NCBI GenBank assembly: GCA_011525945.1
Contig: WYBJ01000045.1
Coordinates: 1 to 59,369, forward strand
Reading direction: 5' to 3'
DNA length: 59,369 nt
From: Burkholderiaceae bacterium
Lineage (GTDB): Bacteria; Pseudomonadota; Gammaproteobacteria; Burkholderiales; WYBJ01
Positions 52,970 to 59,369 of this stretch are shown piece by piece; the stretch's first letter is position 1, and each line of letters starts with the position of its first letter. The notes under the pieces were generated by a model. The model searched no databases and was not told where the DNA came from. It worked only from the letters and a program-made list of their open reading frames with translations. Both the position numbers and the translations under genes were made by a program.

Positions 52970-54385
52970 ATGTCAGGTACAACGCTCGCCTGCGCACCGA
53001 CGGCGATGAACGTAGCGCCGGCCGTCGCGCGCTTCGTTACGCAATCGCGGCTCGAGGGCATCGCCGAGCCGGTTGGCGACGAGGCCGTGCGCGCGCTGGT
53101 CGACTGGCTCGGCTGCTGCCTCGGCGGCTGCCTGCAGCCTGGCGTCGACGCGATAGGCGCTACGCGCGACGATGCGCCCGATGGCGGCGAAGCGACATTG
53201 CCCGGGCGAGGCGACCGTGGCGGTCTCGGCTTGACCGCGATGCGCTCGGCGGTCGCCTCGGACGCGCTCGACTATGCCGCAATCCACGCGCCGAGCGGCG
53301 CTGCGGTGAGCGTGCCCATCGTCGCCGCGCTGCTGCCGCTGGCGCAGGCGCGCGCGGCCGCCGGCGCGGACGTCATTCATGCGTTCGTTCTGGGCGCGGA
53401 GCTCACCTGCCGATTGGCGCAGGCGCTGAGCGACGCGGGTCGCTTCGACGATCGCCGCGCGTACGCGGCGTGCGGGCGCATTGGCGCGGTCGTTGCGTGC
53501 GGGAAGTTGCTCGGTCTCGATGCCGCCCGGCTCGAACATGCGATCACGGTGACAGCGAGCGCCGATACCGCTACGGGCCAGGCCGAGGGAGGCGATCGTG
53601 ACGAGCTCGCGTGCAGTGCGCGCCGCGCACTGACTGTCGCATTGCACGCCGAGCGCGCGCCGATTCATTGCTTCGAATCGCCAGCAGGCGAGCCGTGCTT
53701 GTCCGAGCGGCTCGAGGAACCGCAACACGCAGCGGCACTGCTGCAGGGCCTCGGCGAAGAGTGGCATCTGGCCCGCATCGCCTACAAACCCTATCCCTGC
53801 GACAACGCGCTGCACGCGGTCATCGAGGCCGGACTTCGCGTTCGCGCCCTGCACCGTCCGCTCGCGCGTCACGTTGCGCAGATCGAGCTGCACGTTCACC
53901 CCTCGGTGCTCGTGTGTGCGTACACGCAGATTCCCTCCACTGCCGCGCAGGCGCGGCGCTCGCTCGAGCATGCGCTCGCCGTAGCCCTGCTTGACGGGAC
54001 CGCCGGCATCGAACAGTTCACCGATCGGCGCGTGGCGAGCACGCGCGTGGCGCAGTTGCGGCTGCGCATCGAGCTACGCGCCGACGAGCGGCTGCCTGCG
54101 GCAGGCGCGCACGTCCTGCTGCGCACGCTCGATGGGCGCGTGCTGGAGCACGGCGTGCGCTGTGCACGCGGTAATCCGTCGCGCCCGCTCAGCGATTCCG
54201 AGCTGTCGGACAAGTTTCGCGAGCTGGCCGCGGAAGTCATTGCCACCGATCAGGCCGAGCGTCTGCTGGCCCTCACCTGGAACGTGCGCTCGCTCGCCGA
54301 CATCGGTGCGCTGGTGCGCGCGAGCGTTCCGGACGAAGCGCCCGATCCCGCCGAGCTCCCAGGTTCTCCACTGCTTGCGCGTTGA
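52970..54385 (+). CDS. MmgE/PrpD family protein
   Basis: This 471-aa protein of the 2-methylcitrate dehydratase/immune-responsive gene 1 superfamily shows VDWLGCCLGGCLQPGVDAIGAT, AMRSAVASDALDYAAIHAPSGAAVSVPIVAALLPLAQA, DVIHAFVLGAELTCRLAQAL, ACGRIGAVVACGKLLGLDAARLEHAITV, RIAYKPYPCDNALHAVIEAGL and PLSDSELSDKF. Members dehydrate 2-methylcitrate or decarboxylate cis-aconitate; many paralogues have unknown carboxylate substrates. The ATG of MSGTTLAC is chosen. It is followed 12 bp later by an alpha/beta hydrolase gene. The active-site DHP/HS region is weakly conserved, so a divergent activity is likely. Confidence 0.87.
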   Translation: MSGTTLACAPTAMNVAPAVARFVTQSRLEGIAEPVGDEAVRALVDWLGCCLGGCLQPGVDAIGATRDDAPDGGEATLPGRGDRGGLGLTAMRSAVASDALDYAAIHAPSGAAVSVPIVAALLPLAQARAAAGADVIHAFVLGAELTCRLAQALSDAGRFDDRRAYAACGRIGAVVACGKLLGLDAARLEHAITVTASADTATGQAEGGDRDELACSARRALTVALHAERAPIHCFESPAGEPCLSERLEEPQHAAALLQGLGEEWHLARIAYKPYPCDNALHAVIEAGLRVRALHRPLARHVAQIELHVHPSVLVCAYTQIPSTAAQARRSLEHALAVALLDGTAGIEQFTDRRVASTRVAQLRLRIELRADERLPAAGAHVLLRTLDGRVLEHGVRCARGNPSRPLSDSELSDKFRELAAEVIATDQAERLLALTWNVRSLADIGALVRASVPDEAPDPAELPGSPLLAR

Positions 54386-54397
54386 AGGAGTACTGCC

Positions 54398-55279
54398 ATG
54401 CCTTATGTTCGCGTCGATGGCGTGCGGCTTTACTACGAGGAGGCGGGCAGCGGCGCGCCGCTCGTATTCGTGCACGAGTTCGCGGGTGATCTTCGCAGCT
54501 GGGAGCCGCAATTGCGCTTTTTCGCCCGCCGCTATCGCTGCATTGCATTCAACGCGCGCGGCTACCCGCCTTCCGACGTGCCCGCGGCGGTGTCGAAGTT
54601 TTCCCAGGACATCCATGTCGACGATATCGCCGGAGTGCTCGACGCGCTCGAGATCCGCAAAGCCCACATCGTCGGCTGCTCGATGGGCGGCTATGCGGCA
54701 ATTCATTTCGCGCTGCGCTACGCCCGGCGCGCCTTCTCGGTGACCGCGATCGGCGCGGGCTTCGGCTCGGATCCGGACAAGCGCGAGCAATTTCTCGCCG
54801 ATACCGAAGCGCAGGCGCAGCGCTTCGATAAGCTCGGCATGCCAAAAGCGGTGCAGGACTACAAGGTGGGGCCGTCGCGCGTCCAATACCTCACGCGCGA
54901 CCCGCGCGGTTTCGCCGAGTTCGCAGCGCAGTTCGAAGCACACTCCGCGCGCGGCTCGGCCAATACGCTGCGCGGCGTGCAGGCGAAGCGGCCAACCGTC
55001 TACGAGCTGGAGCGGGGATTGCGCGCGTGCAAGGTTCCGATGCTGGTGGTGTCCGGCGATGAAGACGACAACTGCCTCGAGCCCGGCATATTCATCAAGC
55101 GCGTTTGCATGAGCGCCAATCTGCTGGTCGTGCCCGCGACCGGCCACGCGGTGAACCTGGAGGAGCCGGATTTCTTCAACCGCGCGCTACTCGATTTCCT
55201 CACCGCGGTCGACACCGGCGCGTGGCGGGCGCGCGATCCGCGCTCGCTCGGCAAATCGACCTTGTCGAACAAGGGCTGA
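54398..55279 (+). CDS. Alpha/beta fold hydrolase
   Basis: This 293-aa serine hydrolase shows YVRVDGVRLYYEEAGSGAPLVFVHEFAGDLRSWEPQLRFFARRYRCIAFNARGYPPSD, nucleophile elbow AHIVGCSMGGYAAIHFALRY (Ser), VPMLVVSGDEDDNCLEPG (Asp) and VVPATGHAVNLEEPDFFNRALLDFLTAV (His). It resembles meta-cleavage product or enol-lactone hydrolases; the substrate is unknown. AAGGAG stands 8 nt before the ATG. It probably shares a transcript with the MmgE/PrpD gene. The last about 20 residues (RARDPRSLGKSTLSNKG) look like an added tail. Confidence 0.9.
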   Translation: MPYVRVDGVRLYYEEAGSGAPLVFVHEFAGDLRSWEPQLRFFARRYRCIAFNARGYPPSDVPAAVSKFSQDIHVDDIAGVLDALEIRKAHIVGCSMGGYAAIHFALRYARRAFSVTAIGAGFGSDPDKREQFLADTEAQAQRFDKLGMPKAVQDYKVGPSRVQYLTRDPRGFAEFAAQFEAHSARGSANTLRGVQAKRPTVYELERGLRACKVPMLVVSGDEDDNCLEPGIFIKRVCMSANLLVVPATGHAVNLEEPDFFNRALLDFLTAVDTGAWRARDPRSLGKSTLSNKG

Positions 55280-55340
55280 CGCGATTGTTCGTCCGCCAGG
55301 CGTGCAGCGGGGCGAATCTTTCGATCGCCCCTTGCGGGCA

Positions 55341-55931
55341 TCACTTGTCGAACCGGATCACGCTGCTCGGCTCGACTCTGATGTGCGCCAGGCAGGCGCC
55401 CTTGGCGTTGGCGAATTTGTCCAGGTCGCCCATCTCGCAACGATCGCCACCACCCACCTTCACCCGGGCGATGTCGTTGCAATCGATGCCGTTGAAGCGC
55501 ACCTCGCGCTTCTGGCTGTCGCCCGGTTTGATGAAGGAGAAGCCGGAAAACTTCGAATCGTAGACGACACCGTTGGCGCGCAGAATGGAGAACTCGGGCA
55601 CCAGGCTGCGGATCTCGTAGGGCAGGTTGTTGACCATGCGCAGCTCGAGCCGGCAGACGCGATTGCCGTCGATTTTCCCGTCCAGGTACAGGAGCACTTC
55701 GCCGGCGCTCTTCTTGTCGCCCGCGGCTACCGGCTTGTCGGCGCCATCCTTTTCGGCAGCCGGCTTCGGATCCTTGGCCGTATCCGGCTCGACGTAGCGC
55801 CACGTCTTGTCGTCCTTGAGCAGGATGCGCCGCCCATCCGGGCCGGTTGCCTCGAAATCGGCAAGTGCCCCCGACGTCACACCCGCGACGAGCAGAACGA
55901 CACTGCCCCTTGCCCATCGACTCGCCGTCAT
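55341..55931 (-). CDS. Exported DUF3157-like protein
   Basis: This 196-aa protein has a signal peptide (MTASRWARGSVVLLVAGVTSGALA). A short segment F-x-A-x-GPDGRRILLKDDKTWRYVE follows, then a charged low-complexity linker (KDPKPAAEKDGADKPVAAGDKKS). The C-terminal beta-rich domain is GEVLLYLDGKIDGNRVCRLELRMVNNLPYEIRSLVPEFSILRANGVVYDSKFSGFSFIKPGDSQKREVRFNGIDCNDIARVKVGGGDRCEMGDLDKF. The N-terminal part resembles DUF3157. Two Cys pairs could form disulfides in the periplasm. The ATG is preferred to a GTG three codons upstream. Function unknown. Confidence 0.75.
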   Translation of the reverse strand: MTASRWARGSVVLLVAGVTSGALADFEATGPDGRRILLKDDKTWRYVEPDTAKDPKPAAEKDGADKPVAAGDKKSAGEVLLYLDGKIDGNRVCRLELRMVNNLPYEIRSLVPEFSILRANGVVYDSKFSGFSFIKPGDSQKREVRFNGIDCNDIARVKVGGGDRCEMGDLDKFANAKGACLAHIRVEPSSVIRFDK

Positions 55932-56052
55932 GCGCGCCACCTTGCGATCGTGTTCACGCCGCGACCATGATAGACGTTTGCAGGCCGAGCGGCGAAGCTT
56001 GCCGTAGGCATTGCGGCACGCAGTGCGGGTTTCTTGATCTGAGCGCCCACGA

Positions 56053-57042
56053 CTAATCGACCCTGGCGCCGGTACGACGGATGATCGGCCCCCATTTGTC
56101 GGCTTCCGCGCGGATCAAGGCGGCGAACGCTTCGGCGCTGCCACCCACCGGATCGAGCCCCGCGGCCTTGAGCCGCGCTTTCACAACGGGATCACGCAGC
56201 GCGGCGTTCAGCGACCGGTTGAGCCGCTGCACGATTTCGGCAGCCGTGCCGGCAGGGGCCACCACGCCGTTCCACGCGGTCGCTTCGAACCCGGCGAGAC
56301 CCGATTCGGCGAGCGTGGGCAGATCCGGCAACAGCGACCAACGAAGCGCGCTCGTGACCGCGAGCATGCGCAACTTGCCCGCCTGCGCCAGCGGAGCGAT
56401 GGCGGTCGGTACCGCGAAAATCATGTGCGCATCGCCGCTCGCGAGTGCATTGAGCGCGGGCGGAGAGCCGTTGTAGGGTACGTGCGTGATGTCCAGCCCG
56501 CTCATCGTGCGCATGAGCGCCATGGTCAGGTGCGACGAACTGCCGCTGCCCACCGAGGCATAATTGAGCTCACCCGGGCGCGCACGTGCATACGCGAGCA
56601 ATTCGGCCACCGACCTCACCGGCAGCGGGGCGGCCACCGTCAACACATTCGGTTGTGCCGTCGTGAGCACGACCGGTTGCAGATCGCTGCGCGGATCGTA
56701 GCCGAGCCGGCTGTAGAGGAAAGGCGCGAACGCGAGCGGACCGTTGAAGCCAACCCCTAACGTGTGGCCGTCGGCCGGCGCGCGTGCGACGGCGGTCATC
56801 GCCAGGGTCCCGCCGGCGCCGGGCATGTTCTCCACCACGACCGGCTGCTCGAACGCGTCCTTCAAGGAACTCGCGAGGACACGCCCCAGCAGATCGATCG
56901 AGCTGCCGGCCGGCGCCGACATGACAAAGCGCACCGGCCTCGCCGGCCAGGACTGCGCGGCGGCGCTCGCAAGCGGTGTGATCGCCCAGACCGCGGCAAG
57001 CAGCGCGAGCCAGATCTTCACGAGGGAGGTGAAAGCCATCAT
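56053..57042 (-). CDS. Bug-family tripartite tricarboxylate transporter substrate-binding protein (5)
   Basis: This 329-aa periplasmic receptor has a signal peptide (MMAFTSLVKIWLALLAAVWAITPLASAAAQ), then WPARPVRFVMSAPAGSSIDLLGRVLASSL, VENMPGAGGTLAMTAVARAPADGHTLGVG, YASVGSGSSSHLTMALM, HVPYNGSPPALNALASGDAHMIFA, PTLAESGLAGFEATAWNGVVAPAGT and KWGPIIRRTGARVD. It is the last gene of the minus-strand UbiD group, 70 bp after the small exported protein. The ligand is possibly the acid decarboxylated by the UbiD homologue (inference). Confidence 0.92.
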   Translation of the reverse strand: MMAFTSLVKIWLALLAAVWAITPLASAAAQSWPARPVRFVMSAPAGSSIDLLGRVLASSLKDAFEQPVVVENMPGAGGTLAMTAVARAPADGHTLGVGFNGPLAFAPFLYSRLGYDPRSDLQPVVLTTAQPNVLTVAAPLPVRSVAELLAYARARPGELNYASVGSGSSSHLTMALMRTMSGLDITHVPYNGSPPALNALASGDAHMIFAVPTAIAPLAQAGKLRMLAVTSALRWSLLPDLPTLAESGLAGFEATAWNGVVAPAGTAAEIVQRLNRSLNAALRDPVVKARLKAAGLDPVGGSAEAFAALIRAEADKWGPIIRRTGARVD

Positions 57043-57112
57043 GTCATCATGCGCCGCTCGAAGCCGACCTGAGCCCTCGCCCAGCGCAGCGCGGCGGACA
57101 CGGCGCTGCGCG

Positions 57113-57607
57113 TCAGTGCGATTCGACCTCGTCCGTTGCCAACGTATCGTTGTGCGCATACAGGCGGCAGGATTGCAATGCGCAGGCTTCGAGCGCGGCG
57201 GTGCGCGCCGCTGCCGACGCGTAGCGACCCGAGCGCCAGGCGAAGCGGCCGCTGGGCGAAATCGCGAACGCCTTGTGGTCCGCCGATTCCAGGTAGCGCT
57301 GCCATTGATACAGATGCTTCGGCGCCAACAGCGCTTCGAGCTCGATGGGCGCATCGTTCCCGAATTGCACCAGCAGCCGTGCGGGCTTGCGTTCGATCTC
57401 ACCGCGCGGGATGGCGGGGGCGGCCATGCTCGCTGCGCCCGCGGCCGCGAGCACGATGGCGAGCACGAGCCGCTTTGGCGCCGTGCGCGCGAACCCCGAT
57501 TCCCCCTCGGTGCCGTGCTCAGAGCAGGTCCTTCCATTTCGCGCGGACCTTGGCCTGAAGGTCCTTGCTCGCCTCGGCCACGGCGGGGAACTCGGCGAGA
57601 TAGTCAT
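57113..57607 (-). CDS. Small probable secreted protein of unknown function
   Basis: A signal-peptide-like stretch (PKRLVLAIVLAAAGAASMAAP) is followed by a mature part of about 95 residues: RKPARLLVQFGNDAPIELEALLAPKHLYQWQRYL and then KAFAISPSGRFAWRSGRYASAAARTAALEACALQSCRLYAHNDTLA. The latter is a motif seen in many uncharacterised proteobacterial exported proteins (F-A-I-S-x2-G-x-x-x-W...A-x3-AL-x2-C...C-x-LYAxND). The start is unclear: no ATG/GTG lies close to the signal peptide, and the nearest in-frame ATG is inside the UbiD gene (87 bp overlap). The gene may be expressed by coupling to it. Confidence 0.6.
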   Translation of the reverse strand: MTISPSSPPWPRRARTFRPRSARNGRTCSEHGTEGESGFARTAPKRLVLAIVLAAAGAASMAAPAIPRGEIERKPARLLVQFGNDAPIELEALLAPKHLYQWQRYLESADHKAFAISPSGRFAWRSGRYASAAARTAALEACALQSCRLYAHNDTLATDEVESH

Positions 57608-58970
57608 ACGGCCGGCAGGCATCGATGATCGCCTTGGAGCTCAATGGCGCGGCATACGGATACGCGATCGACATCGGATCGTTCTTCGAGCCCATGCCGC
57701 GGCGGATGATGTCGATGTCGATCGCCGGATCGGTGCGGGTCGCCACCGCCCACATCACCTCGTGCAGGTTGGACGGATCGATGTCCTCGTCCACCACCAC
57801 GGAATAGCGCGACATGTAAGCGCCCACTCCGCACTGGTTCAGGATGTGACCGGCCTGGCGTGCGTGCCCGGCGTAGCGCTGCTTGATCGCGACCACGTTG
57901 AACATGCGCGCGCCGCCGATCTCGTGCGCCCAGACCGCGGCAACGTCGGGCACGCCGGCCGCGGCGAGCGCATCGAACAGCAGCGCAGAGCGCATCACCG
58001 CCTTCGAATACGAGTAGTCGTTCGGCGGCTTCGCGGGCGGGCTGCCGATCATGATCGGATCGTTGCGATGATAGATGCGCTCGATCTTCACCGCCGGTGC
58101 GGTGGCAGCCTTGCCGGGATAGTAGCCGTGAAATTCACCGAATGGCCCCTCGGTGCGCTCGTCGCCCGGCTGCGCCCAGCCCTCGAGCACGATCTCGGAG
58201 GCCGCCGGGAAAGGCAGCCCGGTGAGCGCGCCTTTCACCACCGCTACCGGCTCGTTCAGGATCGCGCCCATGTAGTCGTACTCGCACATGCCGAATGGCA
58301 CTTCGATCCCCGACACAAGGTAGCCGAGCGGGTCGGCGCCGAGCACGATGCACACGGGAAACGAACTGCCAGCGGCCATGTGCTTGCGGTACTGGATCGC
58401 GCCGTGCTTGCCCGGGATCATGTCGAGCCCGACGTGGTTGCGGTCGTGGATCATCACCCGGTAGGTGCCGACGTTGATCCAGTCGCTGTCGTAGTCGCGT
58501 GTCACCACCATGCAACCGGTGCCGATGTAGCGCCCGCCATCGCCCTCGTGCCAGAGCGGCGACGGAAAGGCGAACAGGTCCACGTCGTCGCCACTGCTTT
58601 CGTGCTCGAACACCGGCCCGCGACCGACCACCACGGGCTCGAACTGCGCCGCGCGCACCTGCCATTGCGCAGGCTGGCCGCGCAGCTTCTGCACCAGGGC
58701 GTGGTGGTCTTGCTCGGGACCGATGCGCAGGATCGAAGCAAGCCGCGCCGGACTCGAGGTGCTGCAGGTGAGCACACGATGGCCCGCGGGATAGCCGGCG
58801 ATACGATCGAACAGCAGCGCGGGCGGATTTGCCTTCTTGACGTTCAGCTCGCTGATCGTACCGAGCTCGAGGTTCCAATCCGCGCCCTCGACCTCGCGCA
58901 GCTCGCCCAAGCGCCGCGCTTCATCGAGCCAGGCGCGCAGGTCGAGCGGATTGCCGGCGGCGGCGCTCAC
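57519..58970 (-). CDS. UbiD family decarboxylase (prFMN-dependent)
   Basis: This 483-aa decarboxylase uses prenylated FMN. It shows LDLRAWLDEARRLGELREVEG, ANPPALLFDRIAGYPAGHRVLTC, GRYIGTGCMVVTRDYDSDWINVGTYRVMIHDRNHVGLDMIPGKHGAIQYRKHM (prFMN/Mn site), EVPFGMCEYDYMGAILNEPVAVVKG, ERTEGPFGEFHGYYPGKA (active-site Glu) and DEDIDPSNLHEVMWAVATRTDPAIDIDII. Members decarboxylate or carboxylate aromatic, heteroaromatic and alpha,beta-unsaturated acids; this one is not UbiD of ubiquinone synthesis by context. The GTG start overlaps the stop of the [2Fe-2S] gene (GTGA). prFMN synthase (UbiX) is not in the window. Confidence 0.93.
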   Translation of the reverse strand: MSAAAGNPLDLRAWLDEARRLGELREVEGADWNLELGTISELNVKKANPPALLFDRIAGYPAGHRVLTCSTSSPARLASILRIGPEQDHHALVQKLRGQPAQWQVRAAQFEPVVVGRGPVFEHESSGDDVDLFAFPSPLWHEGDGGRYIGTGCMVVTRDYDSDWINVGTYRVMIHDRNHVGLDMIPGKHGAIQYRKHMAAGSSFPVCIVLGADPLGYLVSGIEVPFGMCEYDYMGAILNEPVAVVKGALTGLPFPAASEIVLEGWAQPGDERTEGPFGEFHGYYPGKAATAPAVKIERIYHRNDPIMIGSPPAKPPNDYSYSKAVMRSALLFDALAAAGVPDVAAVWAHEIGGARMFNVVAIKQRYAGHARQAGHILNQCGVGAYMSRYSVVVDEDIDPSNLHEVMWAVATRTDPAIDIDIIRRGMGSKNDPMSIAYPYAAPLSSKAIIDACRPYDYLAEFPAVAEASKDLQAKVRAKWKDLL

Positions 58971-59369
58971 GCCTCGCCTGCACGCATGCGGGCCGCGAGT
59001 TGCACCGCACGGATGATTTCGGGATAGGCCGCGCAGCGGCACAGATTGCCCGAGAGGAATCGGCGTATCTCGTCTTCACTCGGAGCGGGATTCTCGTCCA
59101 GCAACTGCCGGCTCATGAGCACGAACCCGGGCGTGCAGAAGCCGCACTGAAACGCCCCACATTCGGCGAACGCCTTCTGCACCGCATCCAGGAGGGGCTG
59201 ATCCACTGCGGCTTGCGTTCCGTGATCGTGCGTGGCGCCGCCTCCCTCACCCCCGGCCCCTACCCAGGAACCTGCCCGCCGCGCGGGCACACAACGCTCC
59301 CCTCTCCCACCGGGAGAGGGGTTGGGGGTGAGGGAAGAGGCGCCACGCGAGGTTCCAGGGCGCAAGTCG
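58967..59369 (-). CDS. [2Fe-2S]-binding subunit of a molybdenum hydroxylase, partial, with repeat in the frame
   Basis: Only the C-terminal helical [2Fe-2S] domain is recognisable: LLDAVQKAFAECGAFQCGFCTPGFVLMSRQLLDENPAPSEDEIRRFLSGNLCRCAAYPEIIRAVQLAARM, with C-x2-C and C-x-C ligands. The N-terminal plant-ferredoxin domain (C-x4-C-x2-C) that should precede it is absent. Instead the frame runs through a REP-like inverted repeat (59230-59348) to the window edge. It is therefore broken by insertion, or the repeat replaced its start. Intact homologues (CoxS/XdhC-like small subunits) partner FAD and Mo subunits, which may lie outside. It overlaps the UbiD start. Confidence 0.75.
   Translation of the reverse strand, partial: DLRPGTSRGASSLTPNPSPGGRGERCVPARRAGSWVGAGGEGGGATHDHGTQAAVDQPLLDAVQKAFAECGAFQCGFCTPGFVLMSRQLLDENPAPSEDEIRRFLSGNLCRCAAYPEIIRAVQLAARMRAGEA
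59230..59348. repeat. REP-like element with 25-bp terminal inverted repeats
   Basis: Arms 59230-59254 and 59324-59348 are inverted copies (23 of 25 match, beginning GCGTGGCGCC). The interior has CCTACCCAGG, CCGCGCGGGC and a CTCTCCCACCGGGAGAG dyad. It belongs to the same repeat family as 20724-20870. It lies inside the [2Fe-2S] reading frame. Confidence 0.8.

Noticed and set aside
57345..59027. 560-aa plus-strand ORF opposite UbiD
   Set aside because: Antisense shadow; composition is His/Arg/Val-rich, and UbiD motifs are complete on the minus strand.

Overview
This window reads as chromosomal DNA of a high-GC betaproteobacterium, most likely Burkholderiales-like and possibly from a metagenome assembly. 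The grounds are five Bug-type (TctC-like) periplasmic receptors, the twitching-pilus pair PilT/PilU, an oxygen-independent-looking ubiquinone set (UbiE, UbiJ, UbiB), HemJ, NodI/NodJ-like exporters and a trimeric porin. No rRNA, tRNA, CRISPR array, integrase or transposase was recognised.

Left part (1-31.8 kb), mainly housekeeping: MgtE magnesium channel; a TPR O-GlcNAc-transferase-like protein; porin; Cys-cluster protein; aldo/keto reductase and fumarylacetoacetate-hydrolase-family genes; YqaA-like membrane protein; two orphan oligopeptide ABC ATPases; two large unrecognised paralogues; the DUF971-ubiE-Tim44-like-ubiJ-ubiB run; a sodium:solute symporter; an LDH2/malate-type dehydrogenase; a DHH protein; VanZ; alpha/beta hydrolase; NodI/NodJ-like exporter; HemJ; a secreted HIRAN protein; an RlmL-type rRNA methylase; TauE; exonuclease III; an esterase; PilU, PilT and YggS.

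Right part (34.9-59.4 kb), an accessory catabolic region. Bug receptors alternate with enzymes for organic acids, acyl-CoAs and alcohols: zinc alcohol dehydrogenase; an SDR / DUF4387 / AtuA / Asp-Glu-racemase cluster; DapE; D-2-hydroxyacid dehydrogenase; two acyl-CoA dehydrogenases; a UGSC selenoprotein operon; an Fe-ADH homologue without iron ligands; MmgE/PrpD; alpha/beta hydrolase; UbiD decarboxylase; and a broken or partial [2Fe-2S] subunit. No TctA/TctB membrane partners are present for the receptors.

The most striking locus is on the minus strand at 49875-51463. A UGSC-family protein is split by an in-frame TGA that is best read as selenocysteine (residue 94, motif U-G-S-C). A perfect 8-bp hairpin follows it at the spacing of a bacterial SECIS element, with loop G and U at nucleotides 23 and 24 from the UGA. 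It overlaps by ATGA the end of a partner protein with a W-x-D-G-L-P-I-V-P-P motif. Conventional gene calling would split it into two ORFs of about 93 and 79 codons.

Other notable points: a perfect 61-bp direct repeat abutting the stop codons of mgtE and pilU, 31.7 kb apart; REP-like inverted repeats inside the ends of two genes; several enzyme-family members that lack canonical catalytic residues; and possible leaderless promoters at ubiB and xthA.
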